Assembly: GCA_013335235.1 (NCBI GenBank)
Contig: JAAXVZ010000087.1
Span: 1 to 6,013, forward strand
Direction: 5' to 3'
From: Nanobdellota archaeon
GTDB taxonomy: Archaea; Nanobdellota; Nanobdellia; Woesearchaeales; GW2011-AR15
Length of the DNA: 6,013 nt
The notes below the pieces were generated by a model that searched no databases, was not told where the DNA came from, and was given only the letters and a program-made list of their open reading frames with translations. A program made the position numbers and the translations under genes. Of this stretch, positions 1 through 4,804 are shown piece after piece; within the stretch, counting starts at the first letter, position 1; each line of letters opens with the position of its first letter.

Positions 1-132
1 TTCACAAAAAAAACCATAGAGATTCCACAAATCGATAAGACCTATTTACTGATATTCGCTCTCGGCGTTTCCACCGGCGCATTTACCTCCCTCCTAGTCA
101 CGCAGGTCCTGATGCGGAAAAAACGGAGATAG
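1..132 (+). CDS. C-terminal tail of an unidentified membrane protein (5' end outside window)
   Basis: An open frame runs from the first base of the window to a TAG stop and encodes 43 residues. The sequence has a short polar stretch (FTKKTIEIPQIDKTY), then one hydrophobic segment of about 20 residues (LLIFALGVSTGAFTSLLVTQVL), and ends in a basic tail (MRKKRR). This is the usual look of a final transmembrane helix followed by positively charged cytoplasmic residues. No family can be named from so short a piece. The TATA-like box of the next transcription unit starts right at its stop codon, which suggests that rpsB does not depend on read-through from this gene. The main doubt is whether the frame is real at all. 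The clean helix plus basic tail argues that it is. Confidence 0.6.
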   Translation, partial: FTKKTIEIPQIDKTYLLIFALGVSTGAFTSLLVTQVLMRKKRR

Positions 133-143
133 CTTTTTAAATA
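133..143 (+). promoter_or_regulatory. TATA-like box of the rpsB transcription unit
   Basis: The sequence CTTTTTAAATA lies directly after the stop codon of the upstream gene and fits an archaeal TATA box. With the usual spacing of about 25-28 nt, transcription would start near 160-168, giving rpsB a leader of about 95 nt. A second weaker candidate, TATAATA at 160-166, would give a leader of about 70 nt. Both are motif readings without experimental support. Confidence 0.45.
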
Positions 144-175
144 GGCAGGGACTCCAGGGTATAATAGCCGAATGT

Positions 176-238
176 GCTGGAATTATTCCTGCGCGAGCTG
201 CTTAGGCAATAAAAAAGCAGTAAAGATGTTCTTTACTG
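176..238 (+). promoter_or_regulatory. Structured 5' leader of rpsB with overlapping alternative hairpins
   Basis: Three inverted repeats can be read here. The first is GC-T-GGAAT-T-ATTCC-T-GC (176-192), a near-palindrome close to the likely transcription start. The second pairs CTGCTT (198-203) with AAGCAG (215-220) across an 11-nt loop. The third is a perfect 9-bp stem, CAGTAAAGA (218-226) with TCTTTACTG (230-238), and a 3-nt loop. It ends 10 nt before the Shine-Dalgarno-like AGGTG. The second and third stems both need bases 218-220, so they compete. Autoregulatory leaders are known for ribosomal protein genes, so a translational switch is plausible here. It is an inference from base pairing only. 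A 39-codon open frame (172-291) also crosses this leader. Confidence 0.4.
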
Positions 239-259
239 ACTATACAATAGGTGGAAAAA

Positions 260-853
260 ATGAGCGAAGAGGAGTTATTAGTGCCAAATGACCTTTATCT
301 AAAGGCAGGTATACACATAGGAACTAAGTTCAAGACAAAGTTCATGGACAACTTCATCTACAAGACAAGATCAGACGGACTCTCTGTCCTGAATGTCCAG
401 AAGATCGATGAGAGGATTAAGGAGATGTCAAACATGCTCTCTAAATACGAACCACAGGATATCCTTGTGGTGAGCAGAAGGGAGAACGGATGGCAGCCAG
501 TCAAGGTATTCGGGAAGATCATCGGCGCAAAGATATTTGCAGGAAGATACCCGCCAGGAATCCTCACTAACCCAAACTTGAAGAACCATATGGAAGCGAA
601 GATTGTCGTGGTCACAGATGCGTGGCCTGACAGGAACGCTGTCCAGGATGCCTTGAAGATCGGCATACCTGTTATCGCATTGTGCGACACAAATAACCAG
701 GCAAATAACATAGATCTTGTTGTCCCATGCAATAATAAAGGAAAGAAGAGCCTCGGCCTCCTGTTTTACATTGTAGCAAGAGAATACATGAAGTCAAGAG
801 GAACAGCTGAGAAGGACATAAAGTTCACTGTTGAGGAATTTACGCCTGAATAA
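260..853 (+). CDS. rpsB: 30S ribosomal protein S2 (uS2), archaeal type
   Basis: This 197-residue protein is an archaeal/eukaryotic-type uS2, a protein of the small ribosomal subunit. Family landmarks read directly: YLKAGIHIGTKFKTKFM near the N-terminus, FIYKTRSDGLSVLNVQKIDERI, the central KIIGAKIFAGRYPPGILTNP, VVVTDAWPDRNAVQDALKIGIPVIALCDTNN, and a C-terminal NNKGKKSLGLLFYIVAREYMKSRG. The length is normal for archaea, which lack the longer bacterial C-terminal part. An in-frame GTG at 251 would add three residues. I chose ATG 260 because AGGTG at 249-253 is a good Shine-Dalgarno sequence 6 nt before it, and the GTG lies inside that sequence. In many archaea this gene sits in a cluster with L13, S9, rpoN, rpoK and enolase. 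None of those is visible here, and the gene seems to have its own promoter and leader. It is convergent with the PAP2 gene. Confidence 0.96.
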   Translation: MSEEELLVPNDLYLKAGIHIGTKFKTKFMDNFIYKTRSDGLSVLNVQKIDERIKEMSNMLSKYEPQDILVVSRRENGWQPVKVFGKIIGAKIFAGRYPPGILTNPNLKNHMEAKIVVVTDAWPDRNAVQDALKIGIPVIALCDTNNQANNIDLVVPCNNKGKKSLGLLFYIVAREYMKSRGTAEKDIKFTVEEFTPE

Positions 854-856
854 GGC

Positions 857-874
857 TTTTATTGCTTTCTTTTT
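857..874 (+). terminator. T-rich probable terminator after rpsB
   Basis: The 21-nt gap between the convergent rpsB and PAP2 stop codons is pyrimidine-rich on the plus strand (TTTTATTGCTTTCTTTTT). Archaeal transcripts commonly end in oligo-T runs without a strong hairpin, so this is a reasonable end for the rpsB transcript. No comparable T-run exists for the opposite strand in the same gap. Confidence 0.4.
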
Positions 875-1435
875 CTATATTAGAAGTGTCATTATCGACA
901 AGCTGGCAAGGAAACTTAGAATCCCTCCAAAAATGTCAATTATATAGTGCTGTTTTGTAAATAGTACCGAGAGTGTGATTACAATGAATATAAACAGGAA
1001 AACATACCAATTCTGAAAATACAAGAGTGATAGGAAATAGCTGGAGGCTGTGGCCTGAAAAATATGCGCGCTAGGGCAGCCATTGGTATCTTTATCGTGA
1101 AGATATATAAATCTTAACATGCCATTAAGAATTCCTTTTCCTTCTATTTTCGGCCTCTTAACACCATTTGGGATAAGGAACCAGAACAATGAACTAAGCA
1201 ATGTCCCTGAAATCAAAACCAGTATGAAACTATAGAACAATGACGTTCGGTATAATAGGATTATTGCAAGGCAAATATAGAAAAAATGAAGGACATATGG
1301 GATCACAAAAACAGGTATAAGTGGCACCTTTTCATCAAGCCTGGATTTCCAGTAATACCGGCTTTGCCGGCGGTTTAGGAAGATATAAAACAGAAGGGTC
1401 AATACAAAAAACAACAACAGCCCTGCCTTGTCCAT
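875..1435 (-). CDS. PAP2-superfamily integral membrane phosphatase (lipid phosphatase / phosphotransferase type)
   Basis: This is a 186-residue, very hydrophobic protein with about five or six membrane segments (roughly residues 5-20, 40-62, 66-88, 128-140, 143-160 and 168-186). The three PAP2 signature regions are recognisable: a C1-like GVKRP (91-95), C2 as CPSAH (120-124) in place of PSGH, and C3 as TKQHYIIDIFGG (160-171). H124 would be the proton donor, and H163, supported by D167, the nucleophile. The early segment LDEKVPLIPVFVIPY (33-47) resembles members of the inositolphosphotransferase/AUR1-like branch. Such enzymes remove or transfer phosphate on lipid substrates at the membrane. 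In archaea, candidates include polyprenyl (di)phosphate and archaetidyl phosphates, but the substrate cannot be read from sequence. It is divergent from the methyltransferase gene and convergent with rpsB. Confidence 0.85.
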   Translation of the reverse strand: MDKAGLLLFFVLTLLFYIFLNRRQSRYYWKSRLDEKVPLIPVFVIPYVLHFFYICLAIILLYRTSLFYSFILVLISGTLLSSLFWFLIPNGVKRPKIEGKGILNGMLRFIYLHDKDTNGCPSAHIFQATASSYFLSLLYFQNWYVFLFIFIVITLSVLFTKQHYIIDIFGGILSFLASLSIMTLLI

Positions 1436-1457
1436 TGCTCTACATACCTGGTCTTGG

Positions 1458-1464
1458 TTTATTA
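1458..1464 (-). promoter_or_regulatory. Candidate TATA box of the PAP2 gene
   Basis: On the minus strand TAATAAA begins 29 nt before the ATG at 1435, the spacing expected for a leaderless or nearly leaderless transcript. A more distant alternative is TATAATA at about 47 nt, part of the AT-rich core that also serves the divergent gene. That one would leave a leader of about 20 nt containing a weak AGGT. The two cannot be separated without mapping the 5' end. Confidence 0.35.
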
Positions 1465-1477
1465 ATCTTGCTTAATA

Positions 1478-1488
1478 TTATAAATAAA
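1478..1488 (+). promoter_or_regulatory. TATA box of the methyltransferase gene (leaderless promoter)
   Basis: TTATAAATAAA sits with its core T (1481) 27 nt before ATG 1508, so transcription would begin at or next to the start codon. There is no Shine-Dalgarno sequence before the ATG, which agrees with a leaderless mRNA. It lies in the 72-nt intergenic region shared with the divergent PAP2 gene. Confidence 0.55.
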
Positions 1489-1507
1489 GTCAGATTTGAA
1501 AAGAAGT

Positions 1508-2341
1508 ATGCTACTAACTTATGTCCAAGCGCAGGAACTGATGCATGCATCAATACAGAAGAAGACTGAGCTGGATGTCTCACTAGATCTAGGGATATCA
1601 AAATCAAGAGTGAGGATAGAAGAAGGCAGATTCATCCTGCCAGATAACCAAGCTCTCAACCTTGACCATATGAGGAAGATAATAAAAAAAGACACGATCT
1701 GTTTTGTTGCAAGGGATAATGACGTGCTGCCTGCCTCGCTTTTCTCTGAAGAGACTAATAATTATTACAAATTAGTGCCCACAGCGAATTGGCCGACACT
1801 TGAGATATCTGGAATAAGGATGCATGTGACAAAAGCAATGGGGCCAAAAGAGGACACAGAAAGGAAGATATCTTTTGTCTCTCCTTGCACTGGCAAGGTC
1901 CTTGATACCTGTACTGGACTCGGATATACTGCAATCATGGCATCGAAGACTGCTGAAGAGGTACATACTTTTGAAAGGGATGAAAATTGCATAGAAGTCG
2001 AAAAGGTGAATCCCTACTCAAGCGCGCTTTTCACAGAAAAAAAAATAATAAGGCATCATGAAGATGTCTTTGAGGGCATAAAGAAGCTCCAAAGCGACTA
2101 TTTCGACTGTATAATCCATGACCCGCCGAGACAGGCGTTATCAACCCTGCTTTATTCACAGGAATTCTACAACCAACTATATCGCGTCTCAAGAAAAGGT
2201 GTAAGGCTATTCCATTATACTGGCGACCCTGGCGCGAAGCGTGGGCTTGATATCAGGGCAGGGATAATAAAGAGGCTTGAGATGGCTGGATTCAAGCAGG
2301 TAGAACGGGTATTCAACGGCGTCAAATGCAGAAAAGGATAA
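1508..2341 (+). CDS. Class I SAM-dependent methyltransferase, COG2521-like predicted archaeal methyltransferase
   Basis: From ATG 1508 the protein has 277 residues. The C-terminal half is a Rossmann-type methyltransferase. Motif I is VLDTCTGLGYTAI (131-143) and binds S-adenosylmethionine. An acidic motif II lies in VHTFERDEN (152-160), a motif III-like RHHEDVFEGI follows (182-191), and motif IV is IIHDPPR (202-208), in the position of the (D/N)PP(Y/F/W) motif of N-methyltransferases but ending in Arg. The N-terminal ~100 residues are a separate domain, including SRVRIEEGRFILPDNQALNL, with no catalytic motif I recognise. The DTCTGLGY signature and overall layout resemble the uncharacterised archaeal COG2521 proteins. 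The substrate is unknown: RNA, protein and small molecule are all possible. A TTG at 1496 would add four residues, but the TATA spacing favours ATG 1508. It lies 25 nt upstream of the first deformylase-like gene. Confidence 0.85.
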   Translation: MLLTYVQAQELMHASIQKKTELDVSLDLGISKSRVRIEEGRFILPDNQALNLDHMRKIIKKDTICFVARDNDVLPASLFSEETNNYYKLVPTANWPTLEISGIRMHVTKAMGPKEDTERKISFVSPCTGKVLDTCTGLGYTAIMASKTAEEVHTFERDENCIEVEKVNPYSSALFTEKKIIRHHEDVFEGIKKLQSDYFDCIIHDPPRQALSTLLYSQEFYNQLYRVSRKGVRLFHYTGDPGAKRGLDIRAGIIKRLEMAGFKQVERVFNGVKCRKG

Positions 2342-2347
2342 ATATAA
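2338..2347 (+). promoter_or_regulatory. TATA box of the first deformylase-like gene, overlapping the methyltransferase stop codon
   Basis: ATAAATATAA overlaps the TAA stop (2339-2341) of the methyltransferase gene and is preceded by a purine-rich GAAAAGG that could serve as a BRE. Its first T (2339) is 28 nt before ATG 2367, which again predicts a leaderless start. The same ten bases occur at the same distance before the second deformylase-like gene. Although the genes are only 25 nt apart, the downstream gene can be transcribed by itself. Confidence 0.6.
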
Positions 2348-2366
2348 GCGTGTTGGATTTCTGAAG

Positions 2367-3077
2367 ATGTTAAGGCTAGGGGACGTCAGATCATCGCTAT
2401 CTGATGCTAAGTGGATACGGCAGACCGCAAGACCCCTAGAGGTTGATAGTGAACACGCATTACTGGAATATTTTTCTTTTTCTGCAAAAGATATCATAGA
2501 AAAATATGAGCTTGATGCGATATGCTCAAATAATCTTCCATGGGAGATGACAAGCGTGCCTATACGCGCAATGGTCCTTCCGATAGAAGGAAAACTTACA
2601 ACATTAGCGAATCCAAAGATCGTCTCGATGCTTGGTATAGAAAACGTTGCTAGTGAAGGCTGTGGGTCTGTGCGAGGTATCTATCTGGAAGTTGCGCGTA
2701 GGTTTGGTGCAGTTATTGATGCGTATGTCTTAGAGGAAAATAAATTGGCGAGACTCTGTTTACTAGGTTATGACGCAAGATGCGCTTTGCATGAGATAGA
2801 TCACCTAAAAGGGGATCTGATTACAGAGAAAGGCAAGATTTTCGGGTGTAACTTAGGTGTCCCGTTTGGCAAGACGGGAACTGCACGATATTCTTTGGAC
2901 CTTGTCCTCCATCATGAAGATTCTGTTTTTTGGAAAGTATATGAAAAAGGGCAGTCTCCTGTGGCGCTAAACTATGGGAGGCCTGTAAAGATCGCTTTGC
3001 CAGAAACAGGAGAAGTCAACAACTATCTTTCAGGAAAAGAGAGATGGCCGTTTTTACAAGGGAAACCAATACTATAA
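2367..3077 (+). CDS. Peptide deformylase-like metallohydrolase, first of a tandem pair
   Basis: The 236-residue protein aligns by eye with the peptide deformylase (Def, COG0242) fold. WIRQTARPLEV (16-26) matches the LRKVAKPVEEV region of bacterial enzymes. LANPKI (80-85) matches LINPEL, SEGCGS (96-101) is motif 2 (EGCLS), and ALHEIDHLKG (140-149) is motif 3 (QHExDHLxG). The predicted metal ligands C99, H142 and H146 and the catalytic E143 are present. Motif 1, GxGLAAxQ, is replaced by AICSNN (51-56), losing the glycines and the Gln that stabilises the reaction intermediate. The Leu of EGCLS is Gly. After motif 3 there are about 85 extra residues with LVLHHE (179-184), W189 and YGRPV (203-207), shared with the neighbour. 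Bacterial deformylases remove formyl from nascent N-terminal fMet. Archaea do not formylate, so another substrate is likely. Family confidence is high; function is unknown. Confidence 0.82.
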   Translation: MLRLGDVRSSLSDAKWIRQTARPLEVDSEHALLEYFSFSAKDIIEKYELDAICSNNLPWEMTSVPIRAMVLPIEGKLTTLANPKIVSMLGIENVASEGCGSVRGIYLEVARRFGAVIDAYVLEENKLARLCLLGYDARCALHEIDHLKGDLITEKGKIFGCNLGVPFGKTGTARYSLDLVLHHEDSVFWKVYEKGQSPVALNYGRPVKIALPETGEVNNYLSGKERWPFLQGKPIL

Positions 3078-3098
3078 TCATCCTATTTTAACTAAGCC

Positions 3099-3110
3099 TT
3101 TTTCTTCTTT
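3099..3110 (+). terminator. T-rich probable terminator between the two deformylase-like genes
   Basis: The run TTTTTCTTCTTT begins 22 nt after the stop codon of the first deformylase-like gene and precedes the promoter of the second. No strong stem lies before it. It fits an archaeal oligo-T terminator and would separate the pair into two transcription units. Confidence 0.4.
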
Positions 3111-3142
3111 CAGAACCCTTATCCCCTTACAAAAGGAAGGAG

Positions 3143-3152
3143 ATAAATATAA
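3143..3152 (+). promoter_or_regulatory. TATA box (with purine-rich BRE-like element) of the second deformylase-like gene
   Basis: ATAAATATAA is preceded by AAAAGGAAGGAG, a purine-rich stretch suited to the transcription factor B element. The first T of the box (3144) is 28 nt before ATG 3172. There is no Shine-Dalgarno sequence in the short stretch between them, so a leaderless transcript is predicted. The core is the same as that of the first paralogue. Confidence 0.6.
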
Positions 3153-3171
3153 CCTCTCTTCCAGCCACTTT

Positions 3172-3996
3172 ATGCTTCCGGATAATATCATTGCAAGGAC
3201 AGGCTCTGTGATTGCAGATATAAACAAATCAGAGCTGCATGCCAGATGGGTGAGACAGCCTGCAGCATATGTTGATATAGAAAAAGATTATTCTGATCTC
3301 TGGCTCCTGTCCAGTGTGATGAAAGAGTTCTTAGGAAGAAATGACTGGGGCGCAGTAAGTTCAAATAATATCTATTGGCAGGAGACAGAGAATCCAATTA
3401 GTGTAATGGTTGTCCCAACCCACCAATCAAATAAACCAATCACATTAGTTAACCCTAAAATAATACGCACATCAGAAAAAAGGACTAGTCCTGGGCTTGA
3501 AGGTTGTGGGTCGATCGGCGAGCCACATTTTATTGTCAAAAGGCCATTTTCAGCAGAAATAGAGGCATATGTGTTAGAAACCAGTGAGACTCAAAATATT
3601 ACATTATATGGGAGGAATGCCAGATATGCCTTGCACGAGGCAGATCATCTTGAAGGCAAAATAATCTCAGACAGTGGTATTTTTTGCGGGCTTCTGAGCC
3701 GCGCCTATTCTAAAAACATGGAGCTATTTAATGAGTTCTATCTTCGCCAGCTCACAGATATGTTTAGTTCAGGGATGCCACAGACATTAGCGCATCTTGT
3801 CCTTATCCATGAGGAAACGCCTGTATGGTATGCTGTACAAGATAAAGAGGAGATACCTGAAAGGGTCAGCTATGGGAAACCAATAAGCTTTGGGATTTTT
3901 GACAGCCCTTTTGCAAGAGGGATTTTATCCAGATATGGGCTCGCAGGGGAAATCAGCAGGAACAATTTCACTAAGACAAAGATTGTGTTTAATTAA
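3172..3996 (+). CDS. Peptide deformylase-like metallohydrolase, second of a tandem pair
   Basis: This 274-residue paralogue of the preceding gene shares its order of motifs: ARWVRQ (24-29), AVSSNN (61-66) where deformylases have motif 1, TLVNPKI (91-97), LEGCGSIG (109-116), AYVLE (132-136) and ARYALHEADHLEG (150-162). The predicted metal ligands C112, H155 and H159 and the catalytic E156 are intact, so an active metalloenzyme is expected. As in its neighbour, motif 1 has lost its glycines and its Gln, and the Leu of EGCLS is Gly. The shared C-terminal extension reads LVLIHE (209-214), W219 and YGKPI (234-238). An insertion around residues 176-206 and a longer tail make it bigger. The two proteins are clearly diverged, so the duplication is not recent. 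Its stop codon overlaps that of convergent radB. Substrate unknown; classical deformylation is doubtful in an archaeon. Confidence 0.82.
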   Translation: MLPDNIIARTGSVIADINKSELHARWVRQPAAYVDIEKDYSDLWLLSSVMKEFLGRNDWGAVSSNNIYWQETENPISVMVVPTHQSNKPITLVNPKIIRTSEKRTSPGLEGCGSIGEPHFIVKRPFSAEIEAYVLETSETQNITLYGRNARYALHEADHLEGKIISDSGIFCGLLSRAYSKNMELFNEFYLRQLTDMFSSGMPQTLAHLVLIHEETPVWYAVQDKEEIPERVSYGKPISFGIFDSPFARGILSRYGLAGEISRNNFTKTKIVFN

Positions 3997-4681
3997 TAAG
4001 AGTGATCCCTTTCTCTTCTATCTGAAATCTTATCCTCTTGTCAAGGGAAGGGTGAACGTCTTTCTCGTTTTCCATCTTATACCTGACTAGCCTCGCATCA
4101 CGGCCAAAATCTCCTTTATGCAATTCTATGACGCACTTGGAGTTATTGAAGATGGGTTTTCCGCCCACCATGGAAACCGTATCTTTGGTCTTTAAGTTAG
4201 CGTGGACCTGGTTTGTCACAAGGACGACTTTATCCATATCCCGAGCTATCCTTACTAATGTCTGGAGCTGCATTATCATCATTGCATTGACTTCTTTAGC
4301 ATCATCCTGCAGTGCCCTCCTGTAATGCTTCCCAAAGGTATCTACAACAACTAGGCTTATCTTTGGATTAGAGCAAAGAGAATGCAATTTCTGTATCACA
4401 TCGAACTGCTCATTATAAGTCTTAGGCTGGATGAGAAAGACTTGATTAAGGACTGCCTCAATATCTTCTGTATAAAGCTGCTTCAGCCGGAGTGTGTCAA
4501 ATCCGCCTTCAGTATCTACATAGATTACCTTGCCTTGCCTTGAGGCTGATATTGTCGCAAGAAGGCAGCTTGTTGTCTTGCCAGAACCTGCATTCCCATA
4601 TAGCGTAGTGACTTTCCCTGATTCAAACTTGCCAACCAATGCTTCTATTGCAGGATTGTTGCATGCTAGGGAATAGGGCAT
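3989..4681 (-). CDS. radB: DNA repair and recombination protein RadB
   Basis: From ATG 4681 this is a 230-residue RecA-fold ATPase, close to the usual RadB length. Walker A is GNAGSGKTT (29-37), followed by the RadA/RadB hallmark YVDTEGGF (54-61) with the catalytic Glu58. Walker B is ISLVVVDT (108-115), and TNQVHA (156-161) is the sensor-like motif of the family. There is no N-terminal helix-hairpin-helix domain, which separates RadB from RadA. RadB is thought to assist RadA in homologous recombination. In frame, a TTG at 4756 would add 25 residues with no counterpart in the family. The usual RadB N-terminus (short lead, then an STGxxxLDxLLGGG-like stretch) corresponds to PYSLACNNPAIEALVGKF just after Met 4681, so I prefer that start. 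The gene is convergent with the second deformylase-like gene, with overlapping stop codons. Confidence 0.93.
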   Translation of the reverse strand: MPYSLACNNPAIEALVGKFESGKVTTLYGNAGSGKTTSCLLATISASRQGKVIYVDTEGGFDTLRLKQLYTEDIEAVLNQVFLIQPKTYNEQFDVIQKLHSLCSNPKISLVVVDTFGKHYRRALQDDAKEVNAMMIMQLQTLVRIARDMDKVVLVTNQVHANLKTKDTVSMVGGKPIFNNSKCVIELHKGDFGRDARLVRYKMENEKDVHPSLDKRIRFQIEEKGITLIN

Positions 4682-4701
4682 ATCCTGAAAGAAAGGCTCC
4701 T

Positions 4702-4714
4702 GTCTTAAATATAT
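4702..4714 (-). promoter_or_regulatory. Candidate TATA box for radB starting at 4681
   Basis: On the minus strand CATATATTTAAG lies about 30 nt before the ATG at 4681, with AGGAT just before that ATG. It supports the shorter radB start. The alternative start, TTG 4756, would instead use the symmetric box near 4779, at a slightly short distance of about 24 nt. Confidence 0.3.
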
Positions 4715-4755
4715 GAGTTTTCTAACCGCCCGTGACAGGCAGTTGTCTATCTCCA

Positions 4756-4770
4756 AGCGATTGAATCGCT
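4756..4770. promoter_or_regulatory. 15-bp palindrome in the radB / glycosyltransferase intergenic region
   Basis: AGCGATT-G-AATCGCT is a perfect inverted repeat with 7-bp arms around one central base. It sits beside a two-fold symmetric TATA box, in a position where a dimeric repressor or activator could act on one or both divergent genes. No known operator is recognised, and chance or an RNA hairpin are alternatives. Confidence 0.35.
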
Positions 4771-4773
4771 AAG

Positions 4774-4783
4774 CTTTATAAAA
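4774..4783 (+). promoter_or_regulatory. TATA box of the glycosyltransferase gene (symmetric core)
   Basis: CTTTATAAAA has its TATA core T (4777) 28 nt before ATG 4805, the same spacing as at other starts in this window, so a leaderless transcript is predicted. The core TTTATAAA is its own reverse complement and could also bind TBP for the minus-strand radB transcript. Confidence 0.55.
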
Positions 4784-4804
4784 CTCGGAAGAATCATCCC
4801 TATT

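Noticed and set aside
144..250. tRNA or other known stable RNA gene in the rpsB leader
   Set aside because: The hairpins do not assemble into a cloverleaf, and no T-loop sequence (GTTCRA type) or acceptor stem can be found.
358..732. 124-codon open frame on the minus strand within rpsB
   Set aside because: It lies wholly inside the well-supported uS2 gene in an opposite frame and shows no recognisable family features.
1321..1569. 82-codon plus-strand open frame crossing the PAP2 start, the divergent promoter and the methyltransferase start
   Set aside because: It covers two supported genes and their shared promoter region, and its protein has no domain-like character.
2787..3642. HExDH motifs as generic zinc metalloprotease (HExxH) sites
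   Set aside because: The upstream EGCxS and NPKI segments and the ordering match peptide deformylase specifically, where the third ligand is that Cys.
2367..3996. The two deformylase-like genes as one gene split by a frameshift or stop codon
   Set aside because: Each contains its own complete set of motifs (SSNN-like region, EGCGS, HExDH, LVLxHE), its own promoter and its own start. They are paralogues, not halves.
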